This document shows, one piece after another, positions 17,032 through 24,907 of a stretch of 64,000 nucleotides of DNA. The position numbers were made by a program, and so were the translations under genes. The notes beneath the pieces are model-generated. The model did no database searches. It was not told the DNA's origin and saw only the letters and a list, made by a program, of their open reading frames with translations. The number at the start of each line of letters is the position of its first letter. Position 1 is the stretch's first letter. The DNA is from Anaeromyxobacter soli (GTDB lineage Bacteria > Myxococcota > Myxococcia > Myxococcales > Anaeromyxobacteraceae). The stretch covers positions 1-64,000 of the forward strand of contig NZ_JAKZLF010000013.1 in assembly GCF_022808855.1 (NCBI RefSeq), read 5' to 3'.

Positions 17032-17682
17032 CTAGGGACCCAGCAGGCGTCCGGCGAAGGACTCGGACAGCCCATCGAGCATGAACTGGATGCCGATGGC
17101 GACGAGCAGCAGGCCCGCCGCGCGCTCGAGGATGGCGAGGCCGGTCCGCCCCAGCACGCGCTCCGTCCGCGTGGCGCCTGCGAGGATCACGTAGCTCCCC
17201 GCGGCGGTGAGCGCGATCGCGACCAGCACGGGGATGGCGTGCCACCAGGGCCCGCTCCGCGCGCGCGCCATGAGGACGACGGCGGTCGCGATGCTCCCCG
17301 GCCCGGCGAGCAGCGGCATCGCGAGCGGCACGATGGCGATGTCCTCCTTGTCGGCGCCCGCCTCCACCTCACCCTCGGTGATGCGCGTCCTGGACGGCTG
17401 GGTGCGGATCATGTCGAGCGCGAGGAGGAGCAGCACGACCCCGCCGGCGATCTTGAACGCGCCGAGGCTGATGCCGAGCAGCTTGAAGATCCAGGCGCCG
17501 GCGAGCGCGAACGCGGCGAGCACGAGGCCGGCGGCGATGGCCGCGCGGAGCGCGATGACGCGCCGCTCCTCCGCGCTGTGCCGCCTCGTCATCGCGAGGA
17601 AGAACGGCACCGCAGAGAACGGATCGACGACGAAGAAGATCGCCGAGAACGAGACGAGGCCGAGGCCGAGGAGCTCACCCAT
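17032..17682 (-). CDS. MarC family integral membrane protein
   Basis: 216-residue inner-membrane protein of the MarC/UPF0056 family. Six hydrophobic segments are visible; the first contains the family motif FVVDPFSAVPFFLAMT and the fourth LAMPLLAGPGSIATAVVLM. MarC was once linked to multiple antibiotic resistance but that role was not upheld; function remains unknown. It lies 43 bp downstream of the polyprenyl-phosphate glycosyltransferase gene and could be co-transcribed with it. Confidence 0.88.
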   Translation of the reverse strand: MGELLGLGLVSFSAIFFVVDPFSAVPFFLAMTRRHSAEERRVIALRAAIAAGLVLAAFALAGAWIFKLLGISLGAFKIAGGVVLLLLALDMIRTQPSRTRITEGEVEAGADKEDIAIVPLAMPLLAGPGSIATAVVLMARARSGPWWHAIPVLVAIALTAAGSYVILAGATRTERVLGRTGLAILERAAGLLLVAIGIQFMLDGLSESFAGRLLGP

Positions 17683-17725
17683 GACGAGGCGGGCGGAAGA
17701 TACCGCGGACGGCCGCGGCGCGGGG

Positions 17726-18466
17726 CTACTTCTCGGGCGCGGCGCGGCGCGCGAACCCCGAGCGGCGGATCGACCAGACCTTGCGCACCGCCTCGATCAC
17801 GATCCGGCGCGACATCTTCGACTGCCCCACCCGCCGGTCCGCGAAGACGATCGGCACCTCCACCACCCGGAACCCCCGCCGGAGCGCGCGGTAGGTGAGC
17901 TCGATCTGGAACGCGTAGCCCGAGCACTCGACGCTCGGCAGGTCGATCGCCTCGAGCACCTCGCGCCGGAAGCACTTGAACCCGCCGGTGAGGTCGCGCA
18001 CGCGCACGCCGAGGATGGTCCGCGCGTAGAGGCTGCCCCCGCGCGAGATGAGCTTGCGGCCGAGGCCCCAGTTCACCGTCCCGCCGCCCGGGACGTAGCG
18101 CGAGCCGAGCACGAGGTCGGCGTCGCTGCGGGCGCGAGCGAGCAGGGCCGGCAGGTAGCGCGGGTCGTGCGAGAAGTCGGCGTCCATCTCGAGCACGTAG
18201 GCGTACCCGCGCGAGAGCGCCCAGTCGAAGGCGGCGAGGTACGCCCTCCCGAGCCCCTGCTTCGCGGCGCGGTGGAGCACGTGGACGCGCGGCTCGCGCG
18301 CGGCGAGCCGGTCGGCGAGCTCGCCCGTGCCGTCCGGCGAGCTGTCGTCCACGACGAGCACGTCCACGTCCGGCGTGGCGGCGAGGATGCCCGCGACGAT
18401 GGGCTCGAGGTTCTCGCGCTCGTCGTAGGTGGGGAGGCAGACGATCGCCGGGCGCCGCTCCGTCAT
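17726..18466 (-). CDS. polyprenol monophosphomannose synthase-like glycosyltransferase
   Basis: 246-residue GT2 enzyme of the DPM1 type, expected to transfer a hexose from a nucleotide donor to polyprenyl phosphate on the cytoplasmic face. VDDSSPDGTGELAD, the DxD-containing EMDADFSHDP, and VPGGGTVNWGLGRKLISRGGSLYAR with LTGGFKCFRREVLE are all typical. The C-terminus lacks membrane helices, as in bacterial Ppm1/DPM1 catalytic domains. Its ATG overlaps the lpxB stop by 4 bp, so it is coupled to lipid A synthesis; the polyprenyl-sugar may decorate lipid A, glycans or proteins. Confidence 0.85.
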   Translation of the reverse strand: MTERRPAIVCLPTYDERENLEPIVAGILAATPDVDVLVVDDSSPDGTGELADRLAAREPRVHVLHRAAKQGLGRAYLAAFDWALSRGYAYVLEMDADFSHDPRYLPALLARARSDADLVLGSRYVPGGGTVNWGLGRKLISRGGSLYARTILGVRVRDLTGGFKCFRREVLEAIDLPSVECSGYAFQIELTYRALRRGFRVVEVPIVFADRRVGQSKMSRRIVIEAVRKVWSIRRSGFARRAAPEK

Positions 18467-19596
18467 GACATCACCCCCACGATCTCCTCCGCCACGCGCC
18501 GGGGCGCGCCGGGCTCGCCGAGCGAGTCGCGCACCTCCTGCAGCGCCGCGAGCTGCGCGTCGCGCACCGCGCGATCGCCGAGGAGCCGCTCGATCTCCGC
18601 GGCCATGCGCGCCGGGCTCGCCTCTCCCTGCAGGAGCTCGGGGACGACGCTTCGGCCGGCGAGGATGTTGACGAGCGCGAAGTGCGCGATGCGCACGAGC
18701 ATCCTGCCGAGCGCGTACGTGAGCCAGGAGAGCCGGTACACCACGACCATCGGCCGGAGCATGATCGCGGTCTCGAGCGTGGAGGTGCCGCTCTTCACGA
18801 TGGCGGCGTCGCTCGCGCCCACCACCTCCTCGGTGCGCCCGTCGACGAGCTTCACCTCGATGGTGCGGTGCACGGCGAGGTACGGCTCGAGCGCGGCGCG
18901 CGGGAGGGTCGGGGCGACCGGCACCACGAACTGCGCGTCGGGGTGGACGGCCTTGATCCGCTCGGCGGCCTCGAGCATGGGCGCGAAGAGGCGCTTCAGC
19001 TCCGACGCGCGGCTCCCCGGCACGAGCGCGACGGTGGTCCGGCCGTTCGCGAGTCCGAGGGCGGCGCGGTAGCGGTCCGGGGCCTCCGGCGGCGGCCGCT
19101 CCGCGAAGGGGTGCCCGACGAAGCGCGCCCGGACGCCGGTGCCCTCGTAGAAGCTCGGCTCGAACGGGAGGATGCAGAGCATCCGGTCGACGACCTTCGC
19201 GATCTTCTTCGCCCTGCCCTTCCGCCACGCCCAGATGGTGGGCGAGACGTAGTAGACGACGGGGATCCCGAGCTTCTTGAGCTTCGCCGCGAGGCGGAGG
19301 TTGAAGTCCGGCAGGTCGACGAGCAGGGCCGCCTTGGGGCGGCGCTCGGCGGCGGCGCGCGCGAGCAGGCGCAGGATCCCGAGGATCCGCGGCAGCCGCG
19401 GCAGCACCTCGGCGACCCCCATCACCGAGATGTCCTCCGCCGGCGCGAGCACCTCGAGCCCCGCGGCGCGCAGCCGCGGACCGCCGACCCCGAACGCGTG
19501 GATCCCGGGCCGCAGCGCCGCGAGCTCCTCGAGCGCGCGCGCCGCGTGCAGATCGGCGCTCGCCTCGCCGGCGACGATGAGGATCTCCTCGGACAA
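18463..19596 (-). CDS. lpxB: lipid-A-disaccharide synthase
   Basis: 377-residue GT19 enzyme joining UDP-diacylglucosamine and lipid X into the lipid A disaccharide. GEASADLHAARALEEL at residues 10-25 is the signature start of LpxB; SPTIWAWRKGRAKKIAKVVDRMLCILPFEPSFYE and VPGSRASELKRL are the central family blocks. Length is typical. It begins at ATG 19596, and the nearest upstream gene is divergent (119 bp away), so its promoter should lie at 19597-19715, although no clear box is seen. lpxA, lpxC and lpxD are not in the window. Confidence 0.95.
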   Translation of the reverse strand: MSEEILIVAGEASADLHAARALEELAALRPGIHAFGVGGPRLRAAGLEVLAPAEDISVMGVAEVLPRLPRILGILRLLARAAAERRPKAALLVDLPDFNLRLAAKLKKLGIPVVYYVSPTIWAWRKGRAKKIAKVVDRMLCILPFEPSFYEGTGVRARFVGHPFAERPPPEAPDRYRAALGLANGRTTVALVPGSRASELKRLFAPMLEAAERIKAVHPDAQFVVPVAPTLPRAALEPYLAVHRTIEVKLVDGRTEEVVGASDAAIVKSGTSTLETAIMLRPMVVVYRLSWLTYALGRMLVRIAHFALVNILAGRSVVPELLQGEASPARMAAEIERLLGDRAVRDAQLAALQEVRDSLGEPGAPRRVAEEIVGVMS

Positions 19597-19715
19597 GCCG
19601 GCGGGTCATAACACGCACGCCTGGGCGGTCCAACGGTCCCAGGGGTCGGTGTGGGCACCCGGCGCCACGAAGATCGCGGTGGAGCCCCGCGCCGGTGCGT
19701 GGCTAACATCCCCCC

Positions 19716-20414
19716 GTGCCGCTCTTCCGCCGCCGGCCGCGCACGCGAGCCGAGATCGTCGCCGCCGCCGACCGCGCCCGGGCGCGCGGACGCATCCGCA
19801 AGGCGGTGGCCGGGTACCGCGAGGCCCTCCGCAACGACCCCGAGGACCCCTCGCTGAACGTGAAGCTCGCTCCGCTGCTCGCGCGCCTCGGCCAGGGCGC
19901 CGAGGGCGCCCGCTGCTTCCGCCGCGCGGCGGAGCGCCACCTCGCCGCGGGGTTCACCGATCGCGCCGCAGCGGTGTGCGCCACGGCGACCGGGGTGTTC
20001 CCCCTCGAGCCCGCCTTCCGCGTCGAGCTCGCCCGTCTGCACGCGCTGCGGGGCCGCCGGGCCGACGCGGTGGGTGCCCTCGTGGACGGCGGGCGCGCGC
20101 TCGCCCGGGCGCGGCGCCGCCCGGCCGCCGTGTCGCTCCTGCGCCGGGCGCTCGAGCTCGAGCCGCTGCACCTCGAGGCGCGGCTCGCGCTCGCGCCGGC
20201 GCTCGCCGCCGAGGGTGAGCGCGAGGAGGCGCGCTCCCTGCTCCGGGGACTCGAGGGGCACGCCCGCGGGCGGGACCTTCGGCGGGTGCGGTGGGCCGCG
20301 CTGCGGCTCGCGCCGACCCCCGCCGCGCTCTGGCGCTGGCTCTCCGCCGCGTTCGCGGGCGACGCGCCCGGCCGCCAGCCCGGCGGCGGGCGCGGACGAG
20401 ACCGCGCTCGCTAG
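19716..20414 (+). CDS. tetratricopeptide-repeat protein
   Basis: 232-residue soluble protein made of helical repeats of the TPR kind: ADRARARGRIRKAVAGYREALRNDPEDPSLN, then units around LARLGQGAEGARCFRRAAERHLAAGF and PAAVSLLRRALELEPLHLEARLALAPALAAEGEREEA. The start is GTG. It has no signal sequence, so it is probably a cytoplasmic scaffold. No partner is suggested by the neighbours; lpxB is divergent and a small membrane protein follows at 20466. Confidence 0.7.
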   Translation: MPLFRRRPRTRAEIVAAADRARARGRIRKAVAGYREALRNDPEDPSLNVKLAPLLARLGQGAEGARCFRRAAERHLAAGFTDRAAAVCATATGVFPLEPAFRVELARLHALRGRRADAVGALVDGGRALARARRRPAAVSLLRRALELEPLHLEARLALAPALAAEGEREEARSLLRGLEGHARGRDLRRVRWAALRLAPTPAALWRWLSAAFAGDAPGRQPGGGRGRDRAR

Positions 20415-20465
20415 TCCACGTTTGGATTTGCGTCCACTCCGGCCCCCATGCTGGAGTGCGACCGA

Positions 20466-20894
20466 ATGACACATGGGGGCCGGAGCGTCAGGGGCGAGCT
20501 GCCCTGGCTGGGGGTGTCGCTGTGCGGCATCCTGGCCGCGCACGCGTTCTCGCACTTCGTCATCCACCGCGGCGCCATCGTGGCGTCTCTCGCCGCCACC
20601 GGGACCGTGCCAGGCTGGATGTGGGGCGCCCTCTTCGCGCCGGAGCTCGTCGCCTGCTTCATCGTGGGGTGGCGGCTGACGCGCTGGTGGCAGGTCGGCC
20701 TGTACGCCGTCGGGGCGACCGTGGTGCGCCAGGCCTGCGAGCTCGCGCTCCACTTCGCCGGCGACGCGGGGCACGTCATCGAGGGGCCGCGCGCCGTGCT
20801 CGTCGCGACCCCGGTCGTCGCCCTCGTCTACGCGATGCTCATCGGGCTCGCCTCGGCGTCCGGCCGCCAGGACCGGCAGCTCGACGGCGCCTGA
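20466..20894 (+). CDS. small membrane protein, unknown function
   Basis: 142-residue protein with four hydrophobic segments: WLGVSLCGILAAHAFSHFVI, the MWGALFAPELVACFIVGW region, WQVGLYAVGATVVRQACEL, and VATPVVALVYAMLIGLA. I chose ATG 20466 because GGAG lies 9 nt before it; an in-frame ATG at 20448 has no ribosome site. I do not recognise a family. It is convergent with the ArsR-type regulator gene. Confidence 0.55.
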   Translation: MTHGGRSVRGELPWLGVSLCGILAAHAFSHFVIHRGAIVASLAATGTVPGWMWGALFAPELVACFIVGWRLTRWWQVGLYAVGATVVRQACELALHFAGDAGHVIEGPRAVLVATPVVALVYAMLIGLASASGRQDRQLDGA

Positions 20895-20946
20895 ACGGCG
20901 GGACGATGCGCGGCACCGAGGGCGACCGCGCGTCGCCAGCCGTCAT

Positions 20947-21258
20947 TCAGCGCTCGCAGCGCTCCATGCAGCAGACGAGGTCTTCCAGCGCCGGCTCGGC
21001 GAGCCGGTAGCGCGCGAAGCCGTCCTCGCGCGTCGCGGCCACGAGCCCGAGGCTGCGCAGGATGCGCAGCTGCTGGGAGACGATCGCCTGGCTCGCGCCC
21101 AGGCGCTCCGCGAGCGTCGAGACGTTCAGCTCCTCGCGGCAGAGCGAGGCGACGATGCGCAGCCGCAGCGGGTGCGCGACGGCCTTCAGCACCTCCGCGA
21201 TCCGCCCGGCGCGGGCGGGGTCGGAGGCGAGGGGGGGCTCTGGACGAAGGTTCGACAC
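20947..21258 (-). CDS. ArsR-family transcriptional regulator, possible persulfide sensor
   Basis: 103-residue winged-helix protein; LGASQAIVSQQLRILRSLGLV is the recognition helix region. It lacks the metal-binding ELCVCDL motif (here ELNVSTL), so it is not a classical As/Cd sensor. Cysteines are at 40, 96, 97 and 101. A Cys in the second helix plus a Cys near the C-terminus is the arrangement of the SqrR/BigR persulfide sensors (C41/C107-type). The gene lies 53 bp after the octahaem cytochrome gene and near a YeeE/YedE pair, a class of transporter also found in bigR operons. The sensor type is inference. Confidence 0.8.
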   Translation of the reverse strand: MSNLRPEPPLASDPARAGRIAEVLKAVAHPLRLRIVASLCREELNVSTLAERLGASQAIVSQQLRILRSLGLVAATREDGFARYRLAEPALEDLVCCMERCER

Positions 21259-21311
21259 GGAGGGACAGGATAGCGCGGACGGGCGTCGGGCGCCCGCCCG
21301 CGCCGGGGGAC

Positions 21312-22688
21312 CTAGAACTCTTCCTTCTTCTGCTCCTTGTCGTGGAGCCGGTCGAACCAGAGCTCCGCGCTCTTCAGCTTGCGCCGGGCGATCTCGCCCT
21401 TCGAGTAGCCCAGCGCCTCGAAGTCGAGCTGCCCGTTCGCGGTGTGGCAGCGATCGCAGGACAGCGCCTTCTGCCTCGTCACGAGGTGGCTGTTCGCGAA
21501 GTAGATGGTCTGCCAGCCGGGGACGGGGTCGACGTTCTTCAGGCCGAGCGTCTTCGCGGCGGAGGCGACGCCCGCGAGCGTGTCACCGGTCGCCGTCGGC
21601 TGGGCGAAGTCCATGGAGAGGAGCTTGCCCGTGCGGCGATCGTAGTAGGCGCGCCCCTCGTAGATCTTGAACGGGGTGATCTTGCTCTTCGGGTCGGCCC
21701 GGCTGCCCTTCGGGCCGATGAAGTGCGGCTCGTTCCGGACGGAGCCGTTGAACCACGCGTAGACCGGCTTCGTGCCCGCCGGCTCCCGCTTGATGGTGGA
21801 CGGCTCCCAGAAGCCCGTCGACGCGTCCTTCGACCACTTCGTGAAGTCCTTCGCCACCGCGCCGCCCGAGGTCGGGATGTGGCAGGTCTGGCAGGCGATC
21901 TTCGCGACGTGCGCGTCGTAGTCCGCGTCCTTGTGCGGCTTGGCGCCGTGGCAGTCGGCGCAGGCCACGCGGACGCCGTCGTTCGCCCAGTTGTTCGGAT
22001 CGAAGCCCGTCGGGATCTTGTGGTCCTTCGCCTTGTGGCAGTCGGCGCAGGTCATGCCCTTCGCGGCGTGCGCGTCGTGCTCGGCGTCGAACGCGAAGCC
22101 GCGCTTGATGAGCGTGCCGCCGCCCGCCGTCTCGTGGCAGGTCATGCAGGCCTTGACGGTGGGCTTGCCCACCGCGAGGGCCGCCTCGACGCTCCGGTCC
22201 TGCCCGATCGCGACCTTGCCGTCGGGGGTCTTGTAGGGCTTGCGCTTCGAGTAGTCGTACTTGGCCGAGTGGCACACCAGGCAGTCGATGGCGGCCTCCG
22301 CCTCCGCGCCGTCCGAGCCGACGCCGGCGAGGTGGTTGCCGGGGTGGCAGGTGTTGCAGCCGGTGAGCTTCGTCTTGCCGAGCGCGTTCTGCGGGATCTC
22401 CTTGAGATCGTTGACGACGTCGTTCCCGTTGCAGAACGTGTAGATGCGGTTCTTCATCCCGTACTCGAGCTTGGGATCAAGGTTGTCCACGTTCGTCACC
22501 TTGGACGCGTGCTTCCAGTGGACGGTCCCGAGGAACGCCTTCGCCGTGCCGGGGTGGCACTCCTCGCAGGTCTCCGGGCCCTTGTAGCCCTTCTCGCGGA
22601 TGACGTCGTTTCCGGGGTGCTCGGCGGCGAGCGCGGGCGCGGCGGCGAGGGCCGCGGCGAGCGCGAGGGTGCGGGACAGGATGCGCAT
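21312..22688 (-). CDS. octahaem c-type cytochrome, tetrathionate reductase (OTR)-like
   Basis: 458-residue secreted multihaem cytochrome with a clear Sec signal peptide (cleavage near ALAA-EH, residue 22). Eight CXXCH motifs occur: CEECH (41-45), CNTCH, CLVCH, CMTCH, CADCH, CADCH, CQTCH and CDRCH. Blocks such as FLGTVHWKH, IDCLVCHS, MTCADCHKAKDHK, IACQTCHIPTSGG, YAWFNGSVRNEP and SKITPFKIYEGRAYYD resemble the octahaem OTR family, whose Shewanella member reduces tetrathionate, nitrite and hydroxylamine in vitro. ATG 22688 is chosen from GGAG 7 nt before it; GTG 22694 is the alternative. Physiological substrate is unknown. Confidence 0.87.
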   Translation of the reverse strand: MRILSRTLALAAALAAAPALAAEHPGNDVIREKGYKGPETCEECHPGTAKAFLGTVHWKHASKVTNVDNLDPKLEYGMKNRIYTFCNGNDVVNDLKEIPQNALGKTKLTGCNTCHPGNHLAGVGSDGAEAEAAIDCLVCHSAKYDYSKRKPYKTPDGKVAIGQDRSVEAALAVGKPTVKACMTCHETAGGGTLIKRGFAFDAEHDAHAAKGMTCADCHKAKDHKIPTGFDPNNWANDGVRVACADCHGAKPHKDADYDAHVAKIACQTCHIPTSGGAVAKDFTKWSKDASTGFWEPSTIKREPAGTKPVYAWFNGSVRNEPHFIGPKGSRADPKSKITPFKIYEGRAYYDRRTGKLLSMDFAQPTATGDTLAGVASAAKTLGLKNVDPVPGWQTIYFANSHLVTRQKALSCDRCHTANGQLDFEALGYSKGEIARRKLKSAELWFDRLHDKEQKKEEF

Positions 22689-22716
22689 TTTCACTCTCCG
22701 TTCAGCGTGTGATCTG

Positions 22717-22758
22717 AAAAAAAGGGCTGCAGCGCAAGGGGACGTGCGCTGCAGCCCT
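22717..22758 (-). terminator. strong intrinsic terminator
   Basis: A perfect 14-bp stem (TGCAGCGC core) with an 8-nt loop, followed on the minus strand by a run of seven to eight T. It lies 33 bp after the 101-residue small-protein stop and just before the octahaem cytochrome start, so it ends the transporter unit and separates or attenuates cytochrome expression. Confidence 0.88.
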
Positions 22759-22791
22759 GCTCCGGCCCTCTGGAGGGGAGCCAGAGCGTCG

Positions 22792-23097
22792 CTAGCAGCC
22801 GCCGGCCTTCTTGAAGAACGTGGAGTGGTTCTTCCCGTCCTTCTTCTCGAACTTGGCCTTGATCTCGTCGCCGACGCCGATCCGCTTGTCCTTGAACTTG
22901 TCGAGCGTGACGGTGTCGTCCACGAGCAGATCGACGAGCGAGCCGCTCTTCGAGTCCTTGAGCGTCGCCGTCGCCGTCGCGCCGGCGAGGTCGATCTTCG
23001 TCACCGTGCCGAGCATCTTCTCCTCGGCGTGCGCGGGGGTCGCGGTCGCGAGGGTGAAGGCGACGGCGAGGGTGAGGGCGGACAGGATCTTCTTCAT
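22792..23097 (-). CDS. small secreted protein, 101 residues
   Basis: The first 24 residues are a Sec signal peptide (KKILSALTLAVAFTLATATPAHA). The mature 77 residues are rich in Lys, Asp and Val, with a beta-like stretch (LGTVTKIDLAGATATATL) and one Cys at the very C-terminus (KKAGGC). A good ribosome site (AAGGAG, 7 nt) precedes the ATG. I do not recognise a family; the short single-domain form suggests a periplasmic OB- or SH3-like fold. It follows the YeeE/YedE pair by 43 bp and is closed by an intrinsic terminator. Confidence 0.75.
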   Translation of the reverse strand: MKKILSALTLAVAFTLATATPAHAEEKMLGTVTKIDLAGATATATLKDSKSGSLVDLLVDDTVTLDKFKDKRIGVGDEIKAKFEKKDGKNHSTFFKKAGGC

Positions 23098-23140
23098 CTT
23101 GCTTCTCCTTGTGTCGACTGCGGGGTGAGCGGCGGCGGGA

Positions 23141-23854
23141 TCAGGGCGCCGCAGCGGTGCCGGTGGGCAGGGCGAGCATCGCGACGCCGGCGAGGGCCAC
23201 CGCGACCAGGCCGACGAAGATCCACTTCTTCGCCGCGCCCGACGGGCTCTCGGCGAGGGCCGCTCCGGCGACGAGGCGCTCGATGCGCTCGCCCGCGAAG
23301 AAGGCCGCGATCGCGAACGCCACGACGAAGACGGCGACGATCGGCGCGGGGAGCCCGAGCCAGGTGGAGAGCGAGAGCGCGCCGAGCTTGCCCGAGTTCG
23401 GGAACGCGCCGAGCGCCGGCTCGACGTGCGCGTACACGAGGCCGCCCACGACCACGCCGAAGACCGTCGAGACGCCGTCGAGCTTGCCGGAGGCGGTCGC
23501 GACGAGCGAGGTGCCGGGGCAGTAGCCGGACATCACGAACCCCGCGCCGAGCAACAGGCCGCCCACGATCATCGGCCAGAGGTAGGTCGGGTAGTTGAAC
23601 TGGATGGCCGCGAGGTCCACGACCCCCGCGGAGGAGAGCACGACGAGCCCGAGCATCGCCGTCACGATCGCCGTGAACATCACCTTGAGGACGGTGAAGT
23701 CGTAGCCGTAGAACTGCCCGACGAGCTTCTGGGCGCGCCCGAAGCCGGAGCGCTCGAGCACGAACCCGAACGCGATCCCGACGACGACCGCGACGCCCAG
23801 GCCGAGGGCGCGGCGCTCGTCGGAGAGCGCCTCGATGGGGAAGATCGTCGTCAT
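23141..23854 (-). CDS. YeeE/YedE family transporter, second half
   Basis: 237-residue membrane protein of the YeeE/YedE (sulfur transport, DUF395) family. The motif GFGRAQKLVGQFYGYDFTVLK and the later SGYCPGTSLVATASGKLDG (conserved Cys in the pore) match the family. Hydrophobic segments are numerous (about seven). Characterised YeeE imports thiosulfate by relaying it along cysteines. Here the transporter is split in two genes that overlap by 4 bp (ATGA), each with its own conserved Cys motif, so they probably assemble as one unit. Confidence 0.85.
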   Translation of the reverse strand: MTTIFPIEALSDERRALGLGVAVVVGIAFGFVLERSGFGRAQKLVGQFYGYDFTVLKVMFTAIVTAMLGLVVLSSAGVVDLAAIQFNYPTYLWPMIVGGLLLGAGFVMSGYCPGTSLVATASGKLDGVSTVFGVVVGGLVYAHVEPALGAFPNSGKLGALSLSTWLGLPAPIVAVFVVAFAIAAFFAGERIERLVAGAALAESPSGAAKKWIFVGLVAVALAGVAMLALPTGTAAAP

Positions 23855-24366
23855 CGCCACTGCCTCCTCAGGAAGTAGGCGACCGCGTAGCCGCCCGCGA
23901 ACACCGACAGCATGAAGGCCCACGACCCGACCGACATGGCCGCGCCGCCCGAGAGCGCCTGCCCCGAGGTGCAGCCGCGCGACAGCTTGGCGGCGAACCC
24001 CATGATCACGCCGCCCGCGATCGCGAAGCCGATCCGGCCGCCGCTCGAGAAGCTCGGGCCCTTCAGCACCTCGCGCGAGAAGCGCCCCGAGGTGATCGCG
24101 CCGAGGACGCCGCCGATGAGGACGCCCACGACCTCGAACACGAGCCAGTCGTCGAGCGGGTGACCGTCCTCGAGCATGCCGGCGATGGCCGGCACTCGCT
24201 CCGCGTGCGCGGGCGCCAGGCCGGACACGGCCCACACGCCGACCCGGTACGTCGCGCCCGAGGCTCCGAGCCCCTTCCCCATGAGCAGGAACGTGACGAG
24301 CAGCACCAGCCCGAGCGCCACGCCTCCGGCGTAGGGGTTCCAGAATCTGTTGGGGTTCCTCTCCAT
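23851..24366 (-). CDS. YeeE/YedE family transporter, first half
   Basis: 171-residue inner-membrane protein with about four hydrophobic segments. GFAAKLSRGCTSGQALSGGAAMSVGSW is the YeeE/YedE signature with its conserved Cys. ATG 24366 is chosen because GGAGG lies 5 nt before it; an in-frame extension to 24459 lacks such a site. It is the first gene of a three-gene unit (two transporter halves, small secreted protein). The divergent region upstream holds an inverted repeat that may be its operator. Confidence 0.83.
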   Translation of the reverse strand: MERNPNRFWNPYAGGVALGLVLLVTFLLMGKGLGASGATYRVGVWAVSGLAPAHAERVPAIAGMLEDGHPLDDWLVFEVVGVLIGGVLGAITSGRFSREVLKGPSFSSGGRIGFAIAGGVIMGFAAKLSRGCTSGQALSGGAAMSVGSWAFMLSVFAGGYAVAYFLRRQWR

Positions 24367-24907
24367 CCGTTCCTCCGCGTCGCGCGCGGCCCGTTCGACG
24401 AGCCGCGCCAGTCCGAGCTCAAGCGAGAGAGCCCATGCCTCCCCGAAGGGTTCTTCCACCGCTCGGCAGGCGGCCCGGCTCCACCGCCCGCGCCGCGGCG
24501 GCGGCGAGCGTCCGGGGCCTCGCGCACCGCTTCGCCCGCGGGCGCCCGCGCCGCCCCGCGGGGCCGGCCTCTGCGTCCTGCCGAAGAAGACATAGCGACA
24601 TCGCTAGTTCGCTATGCAACCGCCGCACCCATCCCCGACCCTGCGGCGCTTCCGCCCATTTCTCGCGGGCTTCGGAGGCCCGCACCCCCTCCCCGCGCCG
24701 CCGCCTCCCGTCCTCCGGCGCGCAACCGGTGCGTGCTCGCGAGCCGAGTACGCAAATCGATCCGCCGCGCGCGGGTGAGCGATCCGCGAGGCGGCGACCG
24801 CCCCGCCGCACGATGGGCTCCCCATCACGATTTCTCTATCAGTGAAACCGAACCTGTCCCGTCCGGGCGAGATGACAAGGTCCCGTCACACGGATTAGAC
24901 AGTCCGA
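24367..24907. other. 541-bp divergent intergenic region
   Basis: It lies between the YeeE/YedE unit (minus) and a histidine kinase gene (plus). Apart from the inverted repeat at 24591-24616 I see no gene; the open frames here are Arg/Pro-rich and overlap on both strands, as expected by chance at this GC level. The last 100 bp are less GC-rich and probably hold the kinase promoter, but no good -35/-10 pair stands out. Confidence 0.5.
24591..24616. promoter_or_regulatory. inverted repeat, candidate ArsR-type operator
   Basis: CATAGCGA and TCGCTATG form a perfect 8-bp inverted repeat around 10 bp, and inside it AGCGA-CA-TCGCT makes a second, overlapping repeat. The ATAG...CTAT pattern is like operators of ArsR/SmtB-family repressors. 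It stands out as an AT-richer island upstream of the YeeE/YedE unit. Binding by the regulator at 20947-21258 is inference. Confidence 0.5.

Noticed and set aside
20947-21258. Arsenic-responsive ArsR
   Set aside because: The ELCVCDL metal motif is replaced by ELNVSTL, and no arsenic-resistance genes are near.
24367-24459. A 31-residue N-terminal extension of the first YeeE/YedE half
   Set aside because: GGAGG lies 5 nt before the inner ATG at 24366, and the extension is not hydrophobic or family-like.
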